Below are positions 1-6,273 of a stretch of 19,185 nucleotides of DNA, in pieces; the first letter of the stretch is position 1, and each line of letters opens with the position of its first letter. The DNA is from Geobacter sp. (lineage in GTDB: Bacteria > Desulfobacterota > Desulfuromonadia > Geobacterales > Pseudopelobacteraceae). Made by a program: the position numbers and the translations under genes. The stretch lies in contig DAIERH010000020.1 of NCBI GenBank assembly GCA_027346925.1, positions 1 through 19,185 of the forward strand, given 5' to 3'. Under the pieces are notes generated by a model. It was given only the letters and a program-made list of their open reading frames with translations. It was not told the DNA's origin and did no database searches.

Positions 1-108
1 GAGGTGGGCTTCAACAGCCTGAGCGCCTTTGCCAAGGGTTTTACCCGCTTTACGGGACAGACCCCCAGCGAGTTCCGGCGGGGAAACGAGTTGGGGAAAA
101 CATGGTGA
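1..108 (+). CDS. AraC-family transcriptional regulator, C-terminal fragment
   Basis: The first 35 codons of the window are the end of a gene cut by the window edge. The peptide carries GFNSLSAFAKGFTRFTGQTP followed by SEFRR, which matches the second helix-turn-helix of AraC/XylS regulators (usual pattern GF.s.s.F.r.F....G.tP..yR). This is the DNA-contacting recognition helix region of a transcription activator. The effector domain is outside the window, so neither ligand nor targets can be stated. The stop is TGA at 106-108. The next gene starts 97 bp downstream with its own promoter-like sequence. Confidence 0.85.
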   Translation, partial: EVGFNSLSAFAKGFTRFTGQTPSEFRRGNELGKTW

Positions 109-152
109 ACGGTGGAGGGAGCGAAAAGCGTTTGTTCCCCTTTCATCCCCTG

Positions 153-161
153 TGCTATGCT
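153..161 (+). promoter_or_regulatory. Candidate extended -10 promoter for the parvulin gene
   Basis: TG-C-TATGCT forms an extended -10 (TG at 153-154, hexamer 156-161) about 44 bp upstream of the parvulin start. The -35 region is poor (TTGTTC at 132-137). The surrounding 12-mer TGTGCTATGCTC is nearly identical to the one upstream of the gene at 2692. Confidence 0.4.
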
Positions 162-204
162 CACCCTACCCGTCAGGGAAAACAAACGATGCAAGGAGAA
201 CGTA

Positions 205-486
205 ATGGCTAGAGCAAGTGCCCGCCACATCCTGGTTAAAACCAAGGAAGAATGTGAAACCCTCAAGGCGCAGATTGAAGCCGGCGCCGATTTTGCGGCA
301 ATCGCCAAGCAGCATTCCCTCTGTCCTTCGGGGAAACAGGGGGGCGCCCTGGGGGAGTTCGGCCCGGGACAGATGGTAAGGGAATTTGATCAGGCCGTGT
401 TCACCGGTGAGGTGGGGAAGGTCCTGGGCCCGGTGCAGACCCAGTTCGGCTACCACCTGCTGGAGGTCACCAGCCGGACCGAATAG
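205..486 (+). CDS. ppiC: Parvulin-type peptidyl-prolyl cis-trans isomerase (PpiC family)
   Basis: This encodes a 93-residue single-domain parvulin, the same size as E. coli PpiC, which speeds cis-trans isomerisation of X-Pro bonds during folding. Visible hallmarks are ARHILV near residue 6 (His8), the Gly-rich stretch CPSGKQGGALGEFGPGQMV at 40-58, and FGYHLLEV at 81-88 with the second conserved His84. No signal peptide is present, so it should be cytoplasmic. The start at 205 is chosen because AAGGAG lies at 193-198 and because the protein then begins exactly at the family N-terminus (MARASARHIL). An in-frame start at 112 would add 31 residues unlike the family. It appears monocistronic, with a promoter-like sequence before it and a terminator after it. 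Confidence 0.93.
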   Translation: MARASARHILVKTKEECETLKAQIEAGADFAAIAKQHSLCPSGKQGGALGEFGPGQMVREFDQAVFTGEVGKVLGPVQTQFGYHLLEVTSRTE

Positions 487-526
487 TCGGTGATTGCCGA
501 CCTTCAAGACAGCATGCCCGAGACAG

Positions 527-549
527 AGGCGGCCGTGCGGCCGCCTTTT
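527..549 (+). terminator. Rho-independent terminator after the parvulin gene
   Basis: A perfect 8-bp stem AGGCGGCC/GGCCGCCT with loop GTGC is followed by TTTTC. It lies 40 bp after the parvulin stop. Confidence 0.8.
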
Positions 550-586
550 CCAACAATAACCTCCGGAGTCGGGAGATCAACCCCAC

Positions 587-1846
587 ATGTTCGATAATCT
601 ACATAGATGGCTGATCATCAGGCTGGCACTGGTCTGGTTCGTGCTGTCGCTGGTGATCGGCGGCCTGGTCCACTATCTCGGCAACGCCCGGCTGGACAGC
701 CATGTGGTGAACATGGCCAAGGCCGAAACCGCGAGCTACTCCGACGAGTTCGCCGCCTACCTGAGATCCCCATCCGTGCAGGCCCTGGCGCGTTTCAACC
801 ACGAGATTCGCGCCATAATCGAAAAAGACAACCTGATCGTGGTCGAATTCTACGATGCCGACTCACGTAAGATCACCGAGGCGATCAAGCCGTCAGCCAG
901 GGATGTCGAGGAGAAGCTTCCCAAGCACGACGCCGGGTTTTCCCGTAAGGACGGCATCGTCTGTAACAAGCTGACCCTGGGCAACGATACCTATCTGCGG
1001 GTATTTGTCCCGATCCACAACAGTACGGGAGCAAAGATCGGTTACCTGGAGGGGATTTATCACGCGCCCGGCGAGATCATCACCCAGATCAGACGCCAGA
1101 CCTTCTGGTCGCTGGTCCTGGTCGTGCTGATCATTTTCGTGACCAGCCTGGCGCTGTATCCGCTTATCATCGGCCTCAACCGCAAGCTGCTGGACTATTC
1201 ACGCATCCTGGCGCTGACCAACATCGGCATGCTGAAGGTGCTGGGAAGCGCCATTGCCAAGCGGGACAGCGACACCAATATCCACAACTACCGGGTAACG
1301 CTCTACTCGGTGCGCATCGGCGAAAAGCTGGGACTCACGCCTGCCGCCATGCAAGGGCTGATCAAGGGGGCCTTCCTGCATGATGTGGGCAAGATCGCCA
1401 TCAGTGACTCGATCCTGCTCAAGCCGGGAAAGCTGACCGCTGGGGAATTCGAGATCATGAAGACCCATGTCAGCCATGGTGTGGATATCATCGGCAACTA
1501 CGCCTGGCTGGGGGACGCAGTCGAGGTGGTCCGATGTCACCACGAGAGGTTCGATGGCAGCGGTTATCTGAAAGGAGAGGCAGGAACATCCATTCCGCTC
1601 AACGCCCGGATATTCGCCGTGGCGGACGTGTTCGACGCACTCACGTCCCGGCGCCCTTACAAGGAGCCGTTCGGCTTTCATGAGGCTGTGGGGATTGTGC
1701 GGGATGCACGGGGGAGCCACTTCGATCCCGCTGTCGTGGATCGGTTCCTGGTGCATGCCGAGGCGTTCTACGGGGAGATCTGCTGCGAGGACGAGGCGGC
1801 GTTGCACGGCAAGCTGGAGGAGTGCATCGGAAGGTACTTCCGCTAG
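587..1846 (+). CDS. Membrane-anchored HD-GYP domain protein, putative cyclic-di-GMP phosphodiesterase
   Basis: This 419-residue protein has a membrane helix near residues 9-30, an extracytoplasmic sensor-like region of about 140 residues, a second helix near 172-196, and a cytoplasmic HD-GYP domain from about 205. HD-GYP enzymes hydrolyse c-di-GMP at a two- or three-iron centre. Metal-ligand residues are visible: HD at 265-266 in FLHDVGK with Lys269, His294 in MKTHVSHG, HHE at 318-320, and Asp347 in AVADVFD. The signature loop reads HHERFDGSGYLKG, so the Pro of GYP is Leu328; family members with altered GYP loops exist, but activity should not be assumed. No HAMP is obvious between helix 2 and the catalytic domain. 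GGGAG at 571-575 precedes the ATG. The start lies only 37 bp after the parvulin terminator, so its promoter is either very close or it depends on readthrough. Confidence 0.9.
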   Translation: MFDNLHRWLIIRLALVWFVLSLVIGGLVHYLGNARLDSHVVNMAKAETASYSDEFAAYLRSPSVQALARFNHEIRAIIEKDNLIVVEFYDADSRKITEAIKPSARDVEEKLPKHDAGFSRKDGIVCNKLTLGNDTYLRVFVPIHNSTGAKIGYLEGIYHAPGEIITQIRRQTFWSLVLVVLIIFVTSLALYPLIIGLNRKLLDYSRILALTNIGMLKVLGSAIAKRDSDTNIHNYRVTLYSVRIGEKLGLTPAAMQGLIKGAFLHDVGKIAISDSILLKPGKLTAGEFEIMKTHVSHGVDIIGNYAWLGDAVEVVRCHHERFDGSGYLKGEAGTSIPLNARIFAVADVFDALTSRRPYKEPFGFHEAVGIVRDARGSHFDPAVVDRFLVHAEAFYGEICCEDEAALHGKLEECIGRYFR

Positions 1847-2005
1847 GGTTCGGGAGACGGCGTAAGCCAACTCCCTGCTCTCAGAATTGACCTCAAGCAT
1901 CACCTGCGCGAACTGGTCCGACACAACAAAGGGGTACGCGAGGCGCGCGGCTGAATTGCGGCTGGAGTGCCTGGACAAAAAGGTTGACAAGTGTCGGGAT
2001 AATAA

Positions 2006-2040
2006 AAAACCGCGAAACAGGTGAAGATGTTCGCGGTTTT
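2006..2040. terminator. Bidirectional terminator between the HD-GYP gene and the zinc-ribbon gene
   Basis: AAAACCGCGAA (2006-2016) pairs perfectly with TTCGCGGTTTT (2030-2040). A-rich sequence on the left and a T run on the right make it usable on both strands, which suits the convergent genes on either side. The 261-bp gap between those genes holds no other confident feature. Confidence 0.75.
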
Positions 2041-2107
2041 GTCGTCTAAGGCCCCGGGGAGTAGCTGCCACCGCTAGTCGTGGCCTACCCTTGCCGCATA
2101 CCGGCTG

Positions 2108-2323
2108 TTACGCGGCGAAACTGTATTCATCGGCGCCGATGCAATCGGAAAGCGCCGAAAGAAACGACTTGCGTTGCGGGTCCTTCACGATGTTGGTTGC
2201 ACCGTGATTGACCGCCCAGATGGTTCCGCAGATTCCGCAGGTGTTGATCTCTTCGGTAAATCCATTCGAATGCAGATCGATTTCATCGTATTCCGCCAGG
2301 GTCCTGCATACAGGGCACTTCAT
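2108..2323 (-). CDS. Small zinc-ribbon protein, function unknown
   Basis: This 71-residue protein has two CxxC knuckles, CPVC at residues 3-6 and CGIC at 29-32, separated by 22 residues. That is the spacing of a small zinc ribbon; zinc binding is inferred. The second knuckle is followed by GTIWAVNHG, and no enzymatic domain or membrane segment is seen. The start is well supported: GAAAGGAGA sits at 2330-2338, seven bases upstream of the ATG (complement of 2321-2323). A promoter with good spacing lies immediately upstream on the minus strand within an AT-rich region. The gene stands alone, facing the HD-GYP gene across a shared terminator. It could be a regulator or an accessory protein; I do not recognise a named family. 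Confidence 0.8.
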   Translation of the reverse strand: MKCPVCRTLAEYDEIDLHSNGFTEEINTCGICGTIWAVNHGATNIVKDPQRKSFLSALSDCIGADEYSFAA

Positions 2324-2349
2324 TACTCTTCTCCTTTCGATTTACCGCC

Positions 2350-2499
2350 AATTTATTAAAACTATAAACGGCTTTTTCGTCAAAGGCAAGGGATAAATCG
2401 AGTAAACACGCAATAAAACAATATGTTACAACTTTGTATCTATGGTGGTTAGACCAATTTTTTGTAATGAAACGTGATGAAAATTTATTCAAACTATAA
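2350..2499. repeat. Pair of 18-bp direct repeats in AT-rich upstream DNA
   Basis: AATTTATTAAAACTATAA at 2350-2367 recurs as AATTTATTCAAACTATAA at 2482-2499, one mismatch in 18, offset by 132 bp. The first copy covers the -10 of the promoter for the zinc-ribbon gene. The surrounding 2340-2540 stretch is strikingly AT-rich compared with the rest of the window and contains no supported gene. Confidence 0.7.
2355..2383 (-). promoter_or_regulatory. Sigma70-type promoter for the zinc-ribbon gene
   Basis: Reading the minus strand, TTGACG (complement of 2378-2383) is followed by a 17-bp spacer and TTTAAT (complement of 2355-2360). This is a 5/6 match in each hexamer with ideal spacing, about 32 bp upstream of the start codon. 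Confidence 0.65.
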
Positions 2500-2607
2500 C
2501 ATGTTGAAATTAAATTGAGTATATTGAACAAACACCATTATGTAGTGACCGGGACAGGCCGGACAGGGGGACTCTCCGTACGCAGTACCGCAGGCTCATG
2601 TCTCTGT

Positions 2608-2639
2608 TTGACAAGCGGGCCGTATTCATGTGATATGCT
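2608..2639 (+). promoter_or_regulatory. Candidate promoter for the BioD-like/DRTGG ATPase gene
   Basis: A perfect TTGACA lies at 2608-2613. A 17-bp spacer leads to TGATAT (2631-2636); overlapping it is an extended -10, TG-A-TATGCT (2631-2639). Either places the transcript start around 2643-2646, which supports the downstream start codon at 2692 over one at 2653. Confidence 0.5.
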
Positions 2640-2691
2640 CTTTTCATACTAGATGGCATTCTGGGGCGTTGTTGGACCGGGGACACGACTC

Positions 2692-3795
2692 ATGGCGCGA
2701 AAGATATTCATAGCGGCAACGGGACAGAACAGCGGTAAAACCACAACTTGTATCTCCGTGCTGCACCTGGCCCAGAAGAAATACGAGCGGGTCGGTTTCA
2801 TCAAGCCGCTCGGCCCCAAACCGGCCATGCTGCGGGGGCGCGCCGTGGACAAGGACGCCGCCCTGATCGCCCAGGTTTTCGGCCTGCAGAGGCACCTGGC
2901 CTACATGTCGCCGGTGGTGGTCTATCCCGATACCACACGCAGGGTCATCGACGGCGAGATTAAGGTTGAAGAGTTGCGCGAGCGCATCCTGTACGCCTGT
3001 TCCGAGCTGGAGAAGGACTGCGATTTCATCGTCATAGAAGGATCCGGGCATCCGGGGGTCGGTTCGGTGATGAAGCTGTCCAATGCCCGTATCGCCCGTA
3101 TGTTGGACGCGCCGGTGCTGATGGTGACGGGTGGCGGGATAGGGAACGTGGTTGATGCGGTAAGCATGAACCTGGCGCTCTTCAGGCAGGAGGGGGCGGA
3201 GGTGCGTGCGGTGCTGGCCAACAAGTTGATGCCGGAAAAGCGTGAGCAGGTGTTGGACTACCTTCGGCGTGCCCTGGCGGACGAGCCGTTCAGCGTGATC
3301 GGCGGTTTCGATTTTCAGCCGGTATTGGCCAACCCGACGCTGCGTCGCATCTCGCGGCTGCTGGACCTCACGTTGCATGGCAACCGTCGCGAGATGGGGC
3401 GCATCATCCACCATGTGCAGATCGGCGCCGCCTCGACCCAGCGCATCACCGAACTGCTCAAGGAGTCGTCGCTGCTGATCGTAACCAGCAGCCGCGATGA
3501 ACTGCTGGTTACCCTGGCCAACCTGTACCAGATGCCGGAATACCGCTCCCGCATCGCCGGCCTGATCATCCCCGGCATCATCCCGGTCAGCGTTATCACC
3601 CAACGCATCATCGATCGCAGCAAAATCCCCTACCTGCGCGCCGAAAGCCAGACAACGGCCGAACTGTACCGCATCATTACCGAGGACGTTTCCAAGATTA
3701 CGGCCGAGGACACGGAGAAGCTGGATCTGGTGCGCAGCCTGGCTGAGCGGAGCCTCGATTTCGACGCCCTGGACACGCTCTTCGCCCACGCCTGA
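2692..3795 (+). CDS. BioD-like P-loop ATPase with DRTGG domain (phosphotransacetylase N-terminal-like)
   Basis: This 367-residue cytoplasmic protein opens with a P-loop, ATGQNSGKTT (residues 9-18), in a dethiobiotin-synthetase-like fold. IVIEGSGHPGVGS follows, as in the BioD-like N-terminal part of long phosphotransacetylases (COG0857 type). A DRTGG-type domain occupies roughly residues 214-320 (GRIIHHVQIGA onward). The catalytic PTA domain itself is absent, so it is not a phosphotransacetylase; a nucleotide-sensing or regulatory role is only inferred. The start at 2692 is chosen for GGGGA at 2679-2683 and because the protein then begins directly with MARKIFIAATGQ. A start at 2653 would lack a ribosome-binding site and almost coincide with the promoter. 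It converges on guaC with a 15-bp gap. It is not bioD: the length and the C-terminal domain differ. Confidence 0.85.
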   Translation: MARKIFIAATGQNSGKTTTCISVLHLAQKKYERVGFIKPLGPKPAMLRGRAVDKDAALIAQVFGLQRHLAYMSPVVVYPDTTRRVIDGEIKVEELRERILYACSELEKDCDFIVIEGSGHPGVGSVMKLSNARIARMLDAPVLMVTGGGIGNVVDAVSMNLALFRQEGAEVRAVLANKLMPEKREQVLDYLRRALADEPFSVIGGFDFQPVLANPTLRRISRLLDLTLHGNRREMGRIIHHVQIGAASTQRITELLKESSLLIVTSSRDELLVTLANLYQMPEYRSRIAGLIIPGIIPVSVITQRIIDRSKIPYLRAESQTTAELYRIITEDVSKITAEDTEKLDLVRSLAERSLDFDALDTLFAHA

Positions 3796-3810
3796 GGTCC
3801 TCTCCCCGGT

Positions 3811-4848
3811 TCAGGAAAAGGTGCGATTCTCCTGTTCCTGTACGCGGATGAAGGTCGTGCGCTTGGTCAACTCCTTCAGCGCCGCGGCGCCGACATAGGT
3901 GCAGGCGGAGCGCACCCCTCCCAGGATATCCCTGACCGTCTCCTTGATCGGCCCGCGATACGGCACTTCCACCGTCTTCCCCTCGGATGCGCGATACACC
4001 GCGATCTCGCCGGCGTGCATGGCCATGGCGGTCGCGGAACTCATGCCGTAGAACAGCTTGAACTGCTGTCCGCCGCGTTCCACCAACTGTCCGCCGCTTT
4101 CGTCATGCCCGGCGAACATGCCGCCCAGCATGACGAAATCGGCGCCGCCGCCAAATGCCTTGGCCACGTCGCCTGGGCAGGTGCAGCCGCCGTCGGAGAT
4201 GATCCTGCCCCCCAGGCCGTGGGCGGCATCGGCGCACTCGATCACCGCCGAAAGCTGGGGGTAGCCGACACCGGCCTTGATGCGGGTGGTGCAGACCGAT
4301 CCGGGGCCGATGCCCACCTTGACGATATCGGCGCCTGACAGCAGCAGCTCCTCCACCATCTCGCCGGTGACCACGTTGCCGGCCACGATGGTCTTGTCGC
4401 CAAAGGCCGCGCGGACCTTGCAGACATGCTCCACAAAGGACTCGGAGTATCCGTTGGCCACATCGATGCAGATGAATTCCATCTTGGGATGCCCGGCCAT
4501 GATCCGGCTCAGTTTGTCGAAGTCGTCGTCGGAGGTGCCGGTACTGATCATGATCCGCGCATAGATCCCGTCGTCGCGTCCATCCAGGAACTCATCCCAC
4601 TGGCTGACACTATAGTGCTTGTGGATGGCGGTCAGCAGGTCATGGCCAGCCAGGACCTCGGCCACCTCGAACGTGCCGACGGTATCCATGTTGGCGGCGA
4701 TCACCGGCACTCCGGTCCACTGCCGTTTGCTGTGCAGGAAGGAAAAGCTCCGTTGCAGGTTGACCTGGGAGCGACTTTTCAGATTCGAGCGTTTTGGCCT
4801 GATCAACACATCCTTGAATCCCAGTTTCAGATCGGTTTCGACGCGCAT
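3811..4848 (-). CDS. guaC: GMP reductase
   Basis: GuaC reduces GMP to IMP with NADPH and releases ammonia, feeding guanine nucleotides back to the purine branch point. The 345-residue protein is almost the same length as E. coli GuaC (347). It aligns from the N-terminus (LGFKDVLIRPKRS near residue 9) through the active-site loop GIGPGSVCTTR, in which Cys186 is the catalytic cysteine. GGGADFVMLGGMFAGHDES (234-252) and FYGMSS follow in the phosphate-binding region. No CBS domains are present, and the GuaC-type N-terminus separates it from IMP dehydrogenase. The start has GAGGTGA about 6-12 bases upstream. It lies divergent from the cytochrome gene across a 181-bp gap and convergent with the BioD-like ATPase. 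No neighbouring purine genes are seen. Confidence 0.96.
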   Translation of the reverse strand: MRVETDLKLGFKDVLIRPKRSNLKSRSQVNLQRSFSFLHSKRQWTGVPVIAANMDTVGTFEVAEVLAGHDLLTAIHKHYSVSQWDEFLDGRDDGIYARIMISTGTSDDDFDKLSRIMAGHPKMEFICIDVANGYSESFVEHVCKVRAAFGDKTIVAGNVVTGEMVEELLLSGADIVKVGIGPGSVCTTRIKAGVGYPQLSAVIECADAAHGLGGRIISDGGCTCPGDVAKAFGGGADFVMLGGMFAGHDESGGQLVERGGQQFKLFYGMSSATAMAMHAGEIAVYRASEGKTVEVPYRGPIKETVRDILGGVRSACTYVGAAALKELTKRTTFIRVQEQENRTFS

Positions 4849-4968
4849 GTTTCACCTCGTGCCGCGGTAGTTTTCTCCTGTAAGAGTAGCCACATTTTTC
4901 CCGAACACAATACCGCGACATGCGAAAGGCGCCGGCCGGCCCGGTGCGCTTTTCTTCCGGGATAGTCG

Positions 4969-4977
4969 TGTTACACT
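4969..4977 (+). promoter_or_regulatory. Candidate extended -10 promoter for the cytochrome c gene
   Basis: TG-T-TACACT (TG at 4969-4970, hexamer 4972-4977) lies 52 bp before the start codon. The -35 region is not convincing. Confidence 0.35.
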
Positions 4978-5029
4978 GTCAAGGACCTTCGTCGCGGGGC
5001 AGCAACGATAACGGCAAAAGGAGGGATAC

Positions 5030-5398
5030 ATGGGGAAAATTACGAGTGGGGCAGGGGTGGCTCTTGCGGTTGCCATGGCGGTTCTGGCTGGGTGCAGACA
5101 GGAGGAGCCGCGAAAGGCGGAATCCCTGCCGGCGCTGCCCGCGCCGCAAAGCCTGGAGAGGGGCGAGGCGCTTTTCAGGCAGAATTGTTCACCCTGCCAT
5201 CCCGATGGCGGCAATGTCTCCGATCCGGAGCGGACCCTGCACGGGTCGGATCTGAGGTCCCATCACATCGCCAGGCCCGAGGATATCGTCAGGATCATGC
5301 GCAATCCCGTCTCAAGGATGATCCGGTTCGACACGACCACCATCTCCGACCAGGACGCCATGACGATTGCCGAATATGTCCTCACAACGTTCAGGTAG
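5030..5398 (+). CDS. Mono-heme cytochrome c lipoprotein
   Basis: This 122-residue protein has a lipoprotein signal peptide ending in LAGC (Cys22), so the mature protein should be membrane-anchored outside the cytoplasm. A Pro/Ala-rich linker leads to RGEALFRQNCSPCHPDGG with one CxxCH heme-attachment motif (C53, C56, H57). Met90 and Met97 in the region IMRNPVSRM are candidate sixth ligands, as in class I cytochromes c. The C-terminal helix ISDQDAMTIAEYVLTTFR is typical of that class. It probably carries electrons in the periplasm or at a membrane; its partner cannot be read from this window. AAAAGGAGGG at 5016-5025 gives a strong ribosome-binding site. The next gene, DUF378, follows after 141 bp and may have its own promoter. 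Confidence 0.92.
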   Translation: MGKITSGAGVALAVAMAVLAGCRQEEPRKAESLPALPAPQSLERGEALFRQNCSPCHPDGGNVSDPERTLHGSDLRSHHIARPEDIVRIMRNPVSRMIRFDTTTISDQDAMTIAEYVLTTFR

Positions 5399-5437
5399 CG
5401 GCCACGGGAGGGGCGGCAATGGGGTTTTATCTTCAAA

Positions 5438-5465
5438 TTGTGTCGTCGTCGCGGTAAAATATAAA
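5438..5465 (+). promoter_or_regulatory. Candidate promoter for the DUF378 gene
   Basis: TTGTGT (5438-5443), a 16-bp spacer and TATAAA (5460-5465) lie about 75 bp upstream of the start codon. The -10 is good and the -35 moderate. Confidence 0.35.
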
Positions 5466-5539
5466 GGGAAAACAGATGACAGGCGGCTTTCCCCCTGATG
5501 CCGGTTTCGCCTTCGCAGAAGCGCAGAGGGGGTGGCATT

Positions 5540-5779
5540 ATGAAAATATTAGACGTCATCGTTACGATCCTGCTCATCGTGGGAGGCATCAATCTGGGGT
5601 TGCTGGGATTTTTCAACGTGAACGTGATCGCTGCGATCTTCGGTGAGGCGACTGCCCTGACACGGGTGATATATGCCCTGATCGGTCTGGGCGGGTTGTA
5701 CGAAATCGGCGGTTTCACGTTCGGTTTCAAGGCGGTACAACATCGGTGGTGTGAGACACCCGCCACCGTAAAACATTAG
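5540..5779 (+). CDS. DUF378 family small membrane protein (YuzA-like)
   Basis: This 79-residue protein has two hydrophobic helices: residues about 4-27 contain the hallmark GGINLGLLGFF, and about 42-58 contain YALIGLGGLYE. This pattern (glycine-rich helix, Asn, short loop with FG, second glycine-rich helix) is that of DUF378, a family of inner-membrane proteins of unknown function. The start at 5540 is chosen because GAGGGGGTGG (5525-5534) precedes it and the family begins at MKILD. An upstream in-frame ATG at 5498 would add 14 basic and polar residues not seen in the family. The tail after the second helix is polar. A strong terminator closes the unit 99 bp downstream. Confidence 0.88.
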   Translation: MKILDVIVTILLIVGGINLGLLGFFNVNVIAAIFGEATALTRVIYALIGLGGLYEIGGFTFGFKAVQHRWCETPATVKH

Positions 5780-5877
5780 ACACCATGGGCGAAGGCGTTA
5801 CAAAGGCATCAGAGCAAACAAGATGAAGCGCTGAAGAAGTGATAGTGATAGCCAGGTGGAACGTGTGAAAAAATGAA

Positions 5878-5910
5878 AGGCCCGCGTGCTTCGCGGGCCT
5901 CTGTTTTTTT
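5878..5910 (+). terminator. Strong rho-independent terminator after the DUF378 gene
   Basis: A 9-bp perfect stem AGGCCCGCG/CGCGGGCCT (5878-5886 and 5892-5900) with loop TGCTT is followed by CTG and seven T residues. Confidence 0.92.
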
Positions 5911-6210
5911 CTGTTTCCGTTCCCCCTTTTCAAGGGGTATTCCAGCGCTTAGGCAACGCCGGGCGGATACTGCCTGAATGAATGTTCCTCGGGAGTAACT
6001 TCCTCTATACCAGTTGCCCTCCTTGTGTCGGCAGTCTGTTTCAGGTAGCGCTACCTGGAATTCACTATACCTCTGAAAATCGAATAATACAGTCTGTTAT
6101 TAAAAATATATTCCGTGTACAATTCAAAATTGTGCCGTTTGGGGCCGAGGCATCCCTTGTACCAGCCCGAGGGCATTCCCAGCCCCTTTCGGAGGCATGA
6201 CGCTGAACGG
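5911..6210. other. Gene-free stretch between two terminators
   Basis: About 300 bp with no supported coding region, lying between the DUF378 terminator and the hairpin at 6211. It holds a perfect 16-bp palindrome (6042-6057), a 9-bp direct repeat CAGTCTGTT (6032-6040 and 6090-6098), a -10-like TACAAT (6118-6123) and an inverted repeat ACAATT-CAA-AATTGT (6119-6133). Its middle part is AT-rich. It may contain a small RNA gene, but nothing in it matches an RNA family I know. Confidence 0.5.
6042..6057. promoter_or_regulatory. Perfect 16-bp palindrome, possible operator
   Basis: CAGGTAGCGCTACCTG is fully self-complementary; allowing G-T pairs in RNA extends it to about 22 bases. There is no loop, which suits a dimeric protein binding site better than a terminator. 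It lies about 60 bp upstream of the -10-like TACAAT at 6118. Confidence 0.4.
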
Positions 6211-6239
6211 ACAAAGGCGGCCAAGGCCGCCTTTGTTGT
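6211..6239. terminator. Hairpin terminator at the end of the FKBP gene, possibly bidirectional
   Basis: ACAAAGGCGGCC and GGCCGCCTTTGT (6211-6222, 6225-6236) form a near-perfect long stem. On the plus strand it is followed by TGTT; on the minus strand the stem ends in CCTTTGTCC, 37 bp after the FKBP stop. It can serve the FKBP gene and any plus-strand transcript from the 5911-6210 stretch. Confidence 0.7.
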
Positions 6240-6273
6240 TACATGGATCGGAATCCGGACATTTCGGCGGGGG

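Noticed and set aside
2540..2580. GGGACAGG/CCGGACAGG words as an insertion-sequence end
   Set aside because: Short, no partner inverted repeat nearby, and no transposase fragment.
2644..3789. Minus-strand open frame opposite the BioD-like ATPase gene
   Set aside because: Coextensive with a well-supported gene on the plus strand and without domain similarity.
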